Origin: CAZRZN01 sp964604565
GTDB taxonomy: Bacteria; Pseudomonadota; Alphaproteobacteria; Rhodobacterales; Rhodobacteraceae
DNA: 5,388 nt
Assembly (NCBI GenBank): GCA_964604565.1
Contig: CAZRZN010000275.1
Span: 1-5,388 of the forward strand
Reading direction: 5' to 3'
Of the stretch, positions 1-5,065 are shown one piece after another. The translations under genes and the position numbers were made by a program. The notes under the pieces were generated by a model that was given only the letters and a program-made list of their open reading frames with translations, was not told the origin of the DNA and ran no database searches. Position 1 is the first letter of the stretch. Each line of letters starts with the position of its first letter.

Positions 1-933
1 GCGATGAACGTCAACCGGCTGTGCGGGTCGGGCGCGCAGGCGGTGGTGTCGGCGGTGCAGTCGCTGATGCTGGGCGACGCGGAATTCGCGCTGGCGGGCG
101 GGGCGGAGGCCATGTCGCGGTCCCCCTTTGCGATCACCGATCAGCGCTGGGGCGCCAAGATGGGCGATATCAAGACGCTCGACATGATGCTGGGCGCGCT
201 GAGCTGCCCCTTTGGCACCGGGCACATGGGGGTCACCGCCGAAAACGTCGCGGCGGAGCATGACATCAGCCGCGCGGCACAGGATGAATTTGCCCTGACC
301 AGCCAGCAGCGCGCGGCGGCGGCGATCGAGGCGGGCCGCTTTGCGGAGCAGATCGTGCCCGTGCAGGTGCGCCAAAAACGCGACATGGTGGATTTCGCGG
401 TGGACGAACACCCCAAGGCGACCACGATGGAGGCGCTGGGCGGATTGCGCGCCGTGTTCCAGAAGGATGGATCGGTCACCGCAGGCAATGCCTCGGGCAT
501 CAATGACGGGGCCGCCGCCATCGTCATGGCCCGCGCCGGGGCTGCGGAAAAGGCGGGCCTGAAACCCCGCGCGCGCGTTCTGGGCTATGCCCATGCGGGC
601 GTCCGGCCCGAGGTCATGGGCATCGGACCCGTTCCGGCGGTCGAATCCCTTCTGGCGCGCACCGGACTGTCGGCGGGCGATTTCGACGTGATCGAATCGA
701 ACGAGGCCTTTGCCGCGCAGGCGCTGGCGGTGAACAAGGGGCTGGGTCTGGACCCGGCCAAGGTGAACCCAAACGGCGGCGCCATCGCGCTGGGCCACCC
801 GGTGGGTGCAACGGGCGCCATTCTGGTGGTGAAGGCGCTGTATGAACTGGAACGGATCGGCGGGACGAAGGCGCTGATCACCATGTGCATCGGCGGCGGT
901 CAGGGCATCGCGCTGGCGATCGAGCGGATCTGA
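1..933 (+). CDS. bktB: Beta-ketothiolase (acetyl-CoA C-acyltransferase, BktB/PhaA type), 5'-truncated by window edge
   Basis: Degradative/biosynthetic thiolase that condenses two acyl-CoA units or cleaves 3-ketoacyl-CoA in the cytoplasm; it feeds acetoacetyl-CoA into PHB or acyl-CoA metabolism. About 310 residues are visible of a family length near 390, so roughly 80 N-terminal residues lie left of the window. The ATG at 4 is internal, because the reading frame is open through base 1 and the family motif NVNRLCGSG sits at the very start. The nucleophilic Cys is codon 22-24, the active-site His of GHP is codon 796-798, and the second catalytic Cys (TMCIGGGQG) is codon 886-888. The mid-region RWGAKMGD..DMMLGAL and GHAGV-like YAHAGVRPEVMGIGPVP resemble BktB more than PcaF/FadA; this subfamily call is from memory of family sequences. 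It is convergent with the minus-strand carotenoid operon and is not an obvious part of it. Confidence 0.93.
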   Translation, partial: AMNVNRLCGSGAQAVVSAVQSLMLGDAEFALAGGAEAMSRSPFAITDQRWGAKMGDIKTLDMMLGALSCPFGTGHMGVTAENVAAEHDISRAAQDEFALTSQQRAAAAIEAGRFAEQIVPVQVRQKRDMVDFAVDEHPKATTMEALGGLRAVFQKDGSVTAGNASGINDGAAAIVMARAGAAEKAGLKPRARVLGYAHAGVRPEVMGIGPVPAVESLLARTGLSAGDFDVIESNEAFAAQALAVNKGLGLDPAKVNPNGGAIALGHPVGATGAILVVKALYELERIGGTKALITMCIGGGQGIALAIERI

Positions 934-959
934 CGGCAGCCGCAGGGCCGCCGCGAGAC

Positions 960-981
960 GTCCGGGGCACAGGCCCCGGAC
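960..981. terminator. GC-rich hairpin between convergent genes, possible bidirectional terminator
   Basis: An 8-bp perfect stem GTCCGGGG (960-967) pairs with CCCCGGAC (974-981) around a 6-base loop CACAGG. It lies 27 bases after the thiolase stop and about 60 bases after the tspO stop on the other strand, where transcripts from both sides must end. Neither side has a clear run of T after the stem, so it is not a textbook intrinsic terminator; it may instead block exonucleases or act with Rho. Confidence 0.45.
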
Positions 982-1041
982 AAGCGTCCGAGAGGGTATT
1001 TCAGGGCGACGGACCGTCCGGCGGGTGCCCTTGGCGGGGGA

Positions 1042-1524
1042 TTACCGTTCTGTCGCCGGGGGCGCGGCTGCGACCTCCGGGTTGCGCTGCCAGACCGAAT
1101 AATTCAGCGCGCCCGCGACGGTGACCCAGAGGATATAGGGCAGGAACAGGATACCCGCGACCATGTCCACCTGCCACAGCGCGGCACAGGTCAGAACGAC
1201 CGACAGCCAGAGGGCGGTCAGCACGAAAAAGCCGAGTTTGATCCGTTTCAGGCCGAAAAACACCGGCGTCCACAGCCCGTTGAGCGCGATCTGCAAGGAC
1301 CAGAGCGCCATCGCCAGACCGTTATCGGGAGAGACCGCCGCCCGGGCGCCCGCGCCTGCCATGCAAAGGTAAAGCGTGAACCACGCCACGGGAAACAGCC
1401 AGTCCGGCGGCGTCCATGGCGGTTTCGAGAGAGCCCTATACCACGGACCCGGCGGGAAAAGACCACCGGTCGCACCTGCCGCGATGCAGGCGGCAAGGAA
1501 AATCGTGAAATAAAGCCATACCAT
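1042..1524 (-). CDS. tspO: TspO/CrtK tryptophan-rich sensory protein (TspO/MBR family)
   Basis: A 160-residue membrane protein of the TspO/MBR family, close to the usual 155-160 residues, with about five hydrophobic helices. Family hallmarks are the loop WYRALSKPPWTPPDW (residues 28-42), the segment NGLWTPVFFGLKR (82-94), and PYILWVTVAGALNYSVW (129-145), the region of the CRAC-like ligand-binding motif. In Rhodobacter sphaeroides TspO sits in the outer membrane, binds porphyrins, and negatively modulates photosynthesis genes in response to oxygen (family knowledge). The ATG at 1524 is chosen because the family N-terminus begins just before the first helix (MVWLYFTIFLAAC). The open frame runs further upstream to 1758, but that part reads out-of-frame crtB sequence with no TspO similarity. 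The start lies 5 bases after the crtB stop with no good Shine-Dalgarno, so translation is probably coupled to crtB. The C-terminal Ala/Pro tail is unremarkable. Confidence 0.93.
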   Translation of the reverse strand: MVWLYFTIFLAACIAAGATGGLFPPGPWYRALSKPPWTPPDWLFPVAWFTLYLCMAGAGARAAVSPDNGLAMALWSLQIALNGLWTPVFFGLKRIKLGFFVLTALWLSVVLTCAALWQVDMVAGILFLPYILWVTVAGALNYSVWQRNPEVAAAPPATER

Positions 1525-1529
1525 CCAAG

Positions 1530-2567
1530 CTAGATAGACCGCCGGTGGACGCCCATCAAGGTTTCCTTCCGCAGCTTGTCCCGTTGCGCCAGTTGCGCGA
1601 AGGTCGACAGGAGGTTTTCCGACCAGTCGGTCTGCACCTGCGGACGCGCGGCGGCATCCACAAGAAAGGCGGTTTCCGGCAGGGGCGGCGCATAGATCAG
1701 CGGCGAGCAGGGCATGACCAGCGTTGCAGAGGCACGTGCCGCCGCAAGGCCGAGCCATCCCAGCTTTTGCAGTCTGCCGGTGCGGGCCCGGCCGGAAATC
1801 GAATCGAACTGCATCCGCCGCAGTTTGCCGCCGATCCCGGCGTAGATGTAGCGCGCGGCAAAGATCCCCGGGCGGGCGGCGATGGGCAGCCCCCTGACAC
1901 CGGCCTCCGATCTTGCATAGAGCACATCCGCCTCACGGATCAGCGCGCGGGTCATGCGGATGATGCGCGGGTCGGGCGTGGGATCGGCCAGAAAGGCCTC
2001 CGGGTCGACGCCCAGATCCTCGAGCCACTCGAGCGGCAGGTAGAGCCTGCCCTCGCGCGCATCCTCGCCCACGTCGCGGGCGATGTTGGTCAGCTGCATG
2101 GCGACGCCAAGATCGCAGGCGCGTGCCAGCGCCAGCGGATCGCGCACCCGCATCAGCACGCACATCATCGCCCCCACCGCGCTGGCGACACGGGCGGAAT
2201 AGGCGTGCAGATCCCGAAGCGTCCGATAGCGGCGTTCCTCCGCGTCCCATGCCAGCCCCTCCAGCAGGGCCTCCGGCAGGGCGCGGGGCATCTCGAATTC
2301 CTCGACCACGGCGGCAAAGGCCCGGTCGCAGGGCGCGTTGCGCGGGCGTCCCGCGTAGACGCGTTCCAGCCGGTCGCGCAGGTCCAGCACGGCGGCGGCC
2401 TTGTGCTGTGTCAGGTCGACCTCATCATCCGCGAGGCGGCAGAAGGCATAGAGCACAAGCGCGGGATTGCGGACAGAGGCGGGCAGCAGTTTCGAGGCTG
2501 CGTGAAACGACAGGGAGCCATGGCGAATGGCCTCGTGGCAATGGGCCATATCGGCGGCGGCGATCAT
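1530..2567 (-). CDS. crtB: 15-cis-phytoene synthase CrtB
   Basis: Condenses two geranylgeranyl diphosphates, via prephytoene diphosphate, to phytoene: the first committed carotenoid step. The 345-residue protein matches the length of bacterial phytoene synthases. It shows both Asp-rich Mg2+/diphosphate-binding motifs: YAFCRLADDEVD with D47 and D51 forming DxxxD, and QLTNIARDVGEDAREGRLYLP with the NIxRDxxED signature at residues 161-169. An early SFHAASKLLP (20-29) is the usual N-terminal family motif. The start at 2567 overlaps the crtI stop in an ATGA (2564-2567), and a GGAG (plus-strand ctcc 2576-2579) sits 8 bases upstream, supporting this Met over the alternative at residue 7. It is the second gene of crtI-crtB-tspO. 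All key acidic residues appear present, so it should be active. Trans-isoprenyl synthases for squalene share the fold, but the operon context settles the call. Confidence 0.97.
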   Translation of the reverse strand: MIAAADMAHCHEAIRHGSLSFHAASKLLPASVRNPALVLYAFCRLADDEVDLTQHKAAAVLDLRDRLERVYAGRPRNAPCDRAFAAVVEEFEMPRALPEALLEGLAWDAEERRYRTLRDLHAYSARVASAVGAMMCVLMRVRDPLALARACDLGVAMQLTNIARDVGEDAREGRLYLPLEWLEDLGVDPEAFLADPTPDPRIIRMTRALIREADVLYARSEAGVRGLPIAARPGIFAARYIYAGIGGKLRRMQFDSISGRARTGRLQKLGWLGLAAARASATLVMPCSPLIYAPPLPETAFLVDAAARPQVQTDWSENLLSTFAQLAQRDKLRKETLMGVHRRSI

Positions 2568-4111
2568 GTCACTGTCTCCACATCGGGCACAAGCTGGCTG
2601 AGAACTTCGGCGCTGGACACGACGCCCGGCAGGCCCGCGCCGGGATGCGTCCCCGCGCCGACAAGGAACAGGCCATCGGCCTCTTCGCTGACGTTATGCG
2701 GGCGGAACCACGCGCTTTGCAGGATGCGCGGCTCAATCGAAAAGCCCGAGCCGTGCGGCGAAAGATACCGGTCGCGGAAGGTGTCGGGTGTGAACACTTC
2801 GGACGCGGTCAGATGGTCGCCCAGACCGGGCAGCAACTGGTCCTCCAGCACGGTCTGCACCTTTTGCCGGTAGGCTTCGGCCTGTTCGGTCCAGTCCACC
2901 GCATCGTCAAAGCCCAGATGCGGCACCGGAGAGAGCGCGTAGAAGGTGTCGTCCCCCTCCGGCGCGACGCCGGGATCGGTGACGGAGGGGCGGTGGACAT
3001 AAAGGCTCATGTCCTCGGCCAGCTTGCCCTTGATGAAGATGTCGTCGATCAGGCCCTTGTAGCGCGGGCCATTGAGGATGGTGTGATGGCCGACGTCCTG
3101 CCACTTGTCGCGGGTGCCCTTGGTGCCGAAATACCAGACGAACAGCCCCATGGACCAGCGCGACTTTTTCAGCTTGCGGGTGTTCCAGCGCCATTTGAAG
3201 CGGTTGCGCATCAGGCGGTCATAGGTATGGCCCGCATCGGCGTTGGAGACGACGATATCGGCCTCGATCACCTCGCCATCGGCGAGGCGGACGCCGTGGC
3301 ATTTGTTGTCCCGGATCAGGATCTCATCGACTTCGGTGTCCATGCGCAGGGTGCCGGCCTGCCCCTCGATCACCTTGGCCATGGCCTCGGCGATGGCGGC
3401 GACACCGCCGACCGCGTAATGCACGCCAAAGGCCTTTTCGAGATGGCTGACAAGGATATACATGGAGGTGACGCGGAACGGATCGCCGCCGATGAACAGC
3501 GGGTGAAAGGAAAACGCCATGCGCAGACGCTCATCCTTGAATCGCTTGGCCGCATGGGCATAGACGGACCGGTCGGCGCGCAGCATCCCGAAGCGCGGCA
3601 AGACCTTGATCAGGTCCAGCAGCTTGTGCATGGGACGGCGGCCCAGATCCTCGAACCCGAATTCGTAGCGGTCTTCGCTGTCGCGCAGAAAGCGGTCGTA
3701 ACCGGCGGCATCCTCGGGCGACAGGCGGGCGATCTCTGCCCGCATCCGCTCGGTATCGCCGGAGGCCTCGAACCGCGATCCGTCCGGCCAGCGGATCTCA
3801 TAGAAGGGATCCATCGGGCGCAGATCGACATCGGCATCGAAATCCCGCCCGCAGGTGCGCCAGAGTTCGCGGAAAACCTGTGGCACGGTCACGATGGTTG
3901 GACCGAGGTCGAACCGGTGGCCATCGCGCCAGATCGCCGAACCGCGCCCGCCGGGCACGTCCAGCTTGTCGATCACGGTGACGCGGTAGCCCTTGGCGCC
4001 CAGCCGCATCGCGGCGGACAGCCCTCCAAGACCGGCGCCGATCACCACGGCATGGGGCGCAGCGAGTCGCGCGGCGAGGGACGGGAGAGCGGGATCTACA
4101 CGTGTCATCAT
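2564..4111 (-). CDS. crtI: Phytoene desaturase CrtI (FAD-dependent, neurosporene-forming type)
   Basis: Introduces successive double bonds into 15-cis-phytoene; in Rhodobacter-type spheroidene pathways the main product is neurosporene (three steps). That product is inferred from the adjacent crtA, not from a diagnostic residue. The 515-residue protein has the N-terminal Rossmann FAD-binding motif GAGLGGLSAAMRLGAKGYRV (residues 25-44), an acidic ribose contact at D48, PGGRG at 53-57, RFDLGPTIVTVP at 66-77, and the C-terminal CrtI signature GAGTHPGAGLPG at 485-496. Long blocks such as AFSFHPLFIGGDPF and RWSMGLFVWYFGTKGT match Rhodobacter CrtI as remembered. The frame is closed by an in-frame TAG just upstream, so the start must be the ATG at 4111 or the adjacent ATG at 4108. 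No Shine-Dalgarno sequence is visible. It leads the crtI-crtB-tspO operon and diverges from crtA across a 112-bp control region. Confidence 0.97.
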   Translation of the reverse strand: MMTRVDPALPSLAARLAAPHAVVIGAGLGGLSAAMRLGAKGYRVTVIDKLDVPGGRGSAIWRDGHRFDLGPTIVTVPQVFRELWRTCGRDFDADVDLRPMDPFYEIRWPDGSRFEASGDTERMRAEIARLSPEDAAGYDRFLRDSEDRYEFGFEDLGRRPMHKLLDLIKVLPRFGMLRADRSVYAHAAKRFKDERLRMAFSFHPLFIGGDPFRVTSMYILVSHLEKAFGVHYAVGGVAAIAEAMAKVIEGQAGTLRMDTEVDEILIRDNKCHGVRLADGEVIEADIVVSNADAGHTYDRLMRNRFKWRWNTRKLKKSRWSMGLFVWYFGTKGTRDKWQDVGHHTILNGPRYKGLIDDIFIKGKLAEDMSLYVHRPSVTDPGVAPEGDDTFYALSPVPHLGFDDAVDWTEQAEAYRQKVQTVLEDQLLPGLGDHLTASEVFTPDTFRDRYLSPHGSGFSIEPRILQSAWFRPHNVSEEADGLFLVGAGTHPGAGLPGVVSSAEVLSQLVPDVETVT

Positions 4112-4145
4112 AAGTTGAGGCTACACGTGTCAGGTAAAGTTGACA
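4096..4145. repeat. 25-bp imperfect tandem repeat spanning the crtI start and leader
   Basis: Two adjoining 25-bp units, 4096-4120 and 4121-4145, are identical at 19 of 25 positions: the first 12 bases (ctacacgtgtca) and a later aagttga are exact. Each contains the perfect 8-bp palindrome ACACGTGT (4098-4105 and 4123-4130). Unit 2 ends in ACA and forms a full TGT-N12-ACA box. Unit 1 ends in AGG, lacks the second half-site, and contains the crtI start codons. The layout looks like a duplicated operator of which one copy has decayed or been taken over by coding constraint. Confidence 0.85.
4128..4145. promoter_or_regulatory. PpsR/CrtJ-type operator, box 1
   Basis: The sequence TGTCAGGTAAAGTTGACA fits TGT-N12-ACA, the consensus of the redox- and light-responsive repressor PpsR/CrtJ of purple bacteria, and has the extended palindromic half-sites TGTCA/TGACA. 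It lies 17 bases upstream of the crtI start and inside the crtI-crtA control region, where such sites are known in Rhodobacter. Binding is inferred. Confidence 0.8.
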
Positions 4146-4168
4146 ATCTGAGTTCTGCCATCTTTTCA
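4140..4168 (+). promoter_or_regulatory. Candidate sigma70-type promoter for crtA-bchI
   Basis: A perfect -35 hexamer TTGACA (4140-4145), itself the right half of PpsR box 1, is followed after 17 bases by TTTTCA (4163-4168), a poor -10. If used, transcription would start near 4175, giving a crtA leader of about 50 bases that contains PpsR box 2. Repressor bound at box 1 would cover the -35. The -10 match is weak, so this is tentative. Confidence 0.3.
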
Positions 4169-4188
4169 CTTTCCTTTCCACATGTCAG
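4160..4188 (-). promoter_or_regulatory. Candidate promoter for crtI-crtB-tspO
   Basis: On the minus strand, CTGACA (complement of 4183-4188, part of PpsR box 2) is a five-of-six -35 match, followed after 17 bases by AAAGAT (complement of 4160-4165), a three-of-six -10. It would overlap the candidate crtA promoter face to face, with a leader of about 40 bases for crtI. Tentative, since the -10 is weak. Confidence 0.25.
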
Positions 4189-4200
4189 ACTGATTTGACA
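4183..4200. promoter_or_regulatory. PpsR/CrtJ-type operator, box 2
   Basis: The sequence TGTCAGACTGATTTGACA is a second TGT-N12-ACA palindrome with the same TGTCAG...TTGACA ends as box 1. It lies 23 bases upstream of the preferred crtA start. Box centres are 55 bp apart, close to five helical turns, which suits cooperative binding of two repressor oligomers on one DNA face and joint control of both operons. Confidence 0.8.
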
Positions 4201-4223
4201 CAAGGATGCAGAGAGTCGACCCG

Positions 4224-4973
4224 ATGCAATGCGTGACCCTGAGCCTTTTTCGTTTTGACTCAATGCCCTCGCGGCTTTGGGCCTTTGCCATGATGGGCGT
4301 GGCGCGCCTGTTTCTGCCGCGGGTGCGCGATCTGGGGTTCTGGAAGCTCTGCGGATCTGGCACGGGCGAAGGCTTCACGCCGCGCCTGAATCCCGATGTC
4401 TACGCGATTCTGTGCACATGGCCGGACCGCGCCACCGCCGAGGCACGGCTGGCGGAGACGCCGGTCTTTGGCTGGTATCGCGCCCGCGCGGCGGAGGACT
4501 GGACGCTGTTTCTGGCGCCGGTGACATCCCGCGGGGCATGGTCGGGCGTCGCCCCCTTTGCGCCGGAGGGCGAGATGCCGAAAGGTGCGCTGGCGGCGCT
4601 GACCCGGGCCACCATCCGCCCACGCATCCTGCCGCGATTCTGGAAACAGGTGCCGGACATTCAGGACGTGATCGGCGACGATCCCAACGTGGTTTTCAAG
4701 ATCGGGCTGGGCGAGGTGCCGCTGCTGCATCAGGTGACCTTTTCGATCTGGCCCGACACCGCGTCGATGGCGGCCTTCGCCCGCGCCGACGGTCCCCATG
4801 CCCGGGCCATCCGCGCCGTCCGCGAGGGCCAGTGGTTCCGCGAGGAACTTTATGCCCGCTTTCATATCCTTGGCGACCGGGGGTCGTGGGGCGGCACCAG
4901 CCCGCTGGCCGCCTTGCAACCCGCCGACACGCAAACGACAGACCGACCGACAAAGGGGGCGCTGCCCGCATGA
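4224..4973 (+). CDS. crtA: Spheroidene monooxygenase CrtA
   Basis: Inserts the 2-keto group into spheroidene (and hydroxyspheroidene) to give spheroidenone, the red end product made under semi-aerobic conditions; CrtA is reported to be a haem-containing oxygenase. The 249-residue protein carries the family blocks SLFRFDSMPSRLWAFAMMG near the N-terminus, GFWKLCGSGTGEGFTP (residues 38-53), TSRGAWSG (101-108), TIRPRILPRFWKQVP (130-144) and the LLHQVTFSIWP segment with H169, a possible haem ligand (my inference). The ATG at 4224 is preferred: MQCVTLSLFRFD matches the usual N-terminus and GAGAG (4211-4215) lies 8 bases upstream. The earlier in-frame ATG at 4206 has its AAGG abutting the codon and would start 5 bases after PpsR box 2. 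It ends in an ATGA overlap with bchI, forming the start of a crtA-bchI operon. The last 20 residues are a polar, probably disordered tail. Confidence 0.95.
   Translation: MQCVTLSLFRFDSMPSRLWAFAMMGVARLFLPRVRDLGFWKLCGSGTGEGFTPRLNPDVYAILCTWPDRATAEARLAETPVFGWYRARAAEDWTLFLAPVTSRGAWSGVAPFAPEGEMPKGALAALTRATIRPRILPRFWKQVPDIQDVIGDDPNVVFKIGLGEVPLLHQVTFSIWPDTASMAAFARADGPHARAIRAVREGQWFREELYARFHILGDRGSWGGTSPLAALQPADTQTTDRPTKGALPA
4952..4959 (+). promoter_or_regulatory. Shine-Dalgarno-like AAAGGGGG for the upstream bchI start
   Basis: A purine run AAAGGGGG inside the crtA 3' end lies 10 bases before the ATG at 4970. The competing start at 5018 has AGGA (5007-5010) 7 bases upstream, but that AGGA is simply part of the Gln-Asp codons of the repeated VGQDA motif. 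This favours 4970 as the ancestral initiation site, though not decisively. Confidence 0.5.
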
Positions 4974-5065
4974 CCAAAGACTTTGCCTATTCCGACCATG
5001 TCGGACAGGATGCCACCATGACAAAGGCCTTTCCCTTTTCCGCCATCGTCGGGCAGGACGCCATG
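4970..5065 (+). repeat. 48-bp in-frame tandem duplication of the bchI start region
   Basis: Two adjacent 48-base units, 4970-5017 and 5018-5065, match at 35 of 48 bases without gaps. They encode MTKDFAYSDHVGQDAT and MTKAFPFSAIVGQDAM, identical at 10 of 16 residues. Each begins with an ATG preceded by a Shine-Dalgarno-like sequence. Four of the 13 base differences are synonymous third-position changes, and no stop or frameshift has arisen in the first unit. Confidence 0.8.

Noticed and set aside
4..6. ATG at 4 as the thiolase start
   Set aside because: It falls just before the catalytic-Cys motif NVNRLCGSG, normally near residue 85-90, so the gene starts outside the window.
1008..1020. Short palindromes gacggAccgtc / cggacCgtccg downstream of tspO
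   Set aside because: Five-base arms with a single central base cannot form a stable hairpin, and such words are common at this GC content.
1525..1758. Upstream extension of tspO to an ATG at 1758
   Set aside because: The extra 78 residues are crtB sequence read in another frame. The TspO family starts at the helix beginning MVWLYF.
1545..2873. A 442-codon plus-strand frame opposite crtB and the end of crtI
   Set aside because: Shadow of crtB on the opposite strand. Composition is His/Arg/Gln-rich and unlike a folded protein family I know.
2123..4198. A 691-codon open frame on the plus strand opposite crtI and crtB
   Set aside because: Antisense to two well-recognised enzymes. The protein is low-complexity, rich in Arg, Pro and Gly, with no family resemblance; long shadow frames are expected in GC-rich genes.
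4206..4223. crtA start at the ATG at 4206
   Set aside because: No usable ribosome-binding spacing (AAGG touches the ATG), only 5 bases from PpsR box 2, and the family N-terminus fits the ATG at 4224 better. Not excluded.
4106..4223. FnrL site (TTGAT-N4-ATCAA) in the crtI-crtA region
   Set aside because: No sequence in the region matches both half-sites; TTGACA-containing stretches are explained by the PpsR boxes.
4260..5024. A 254-codon minus-strand frame opposite crtA
   Set aside because: Antisense to the clearly coding crtA, basic and low-complexity, and ends inside crtA without any matching context.
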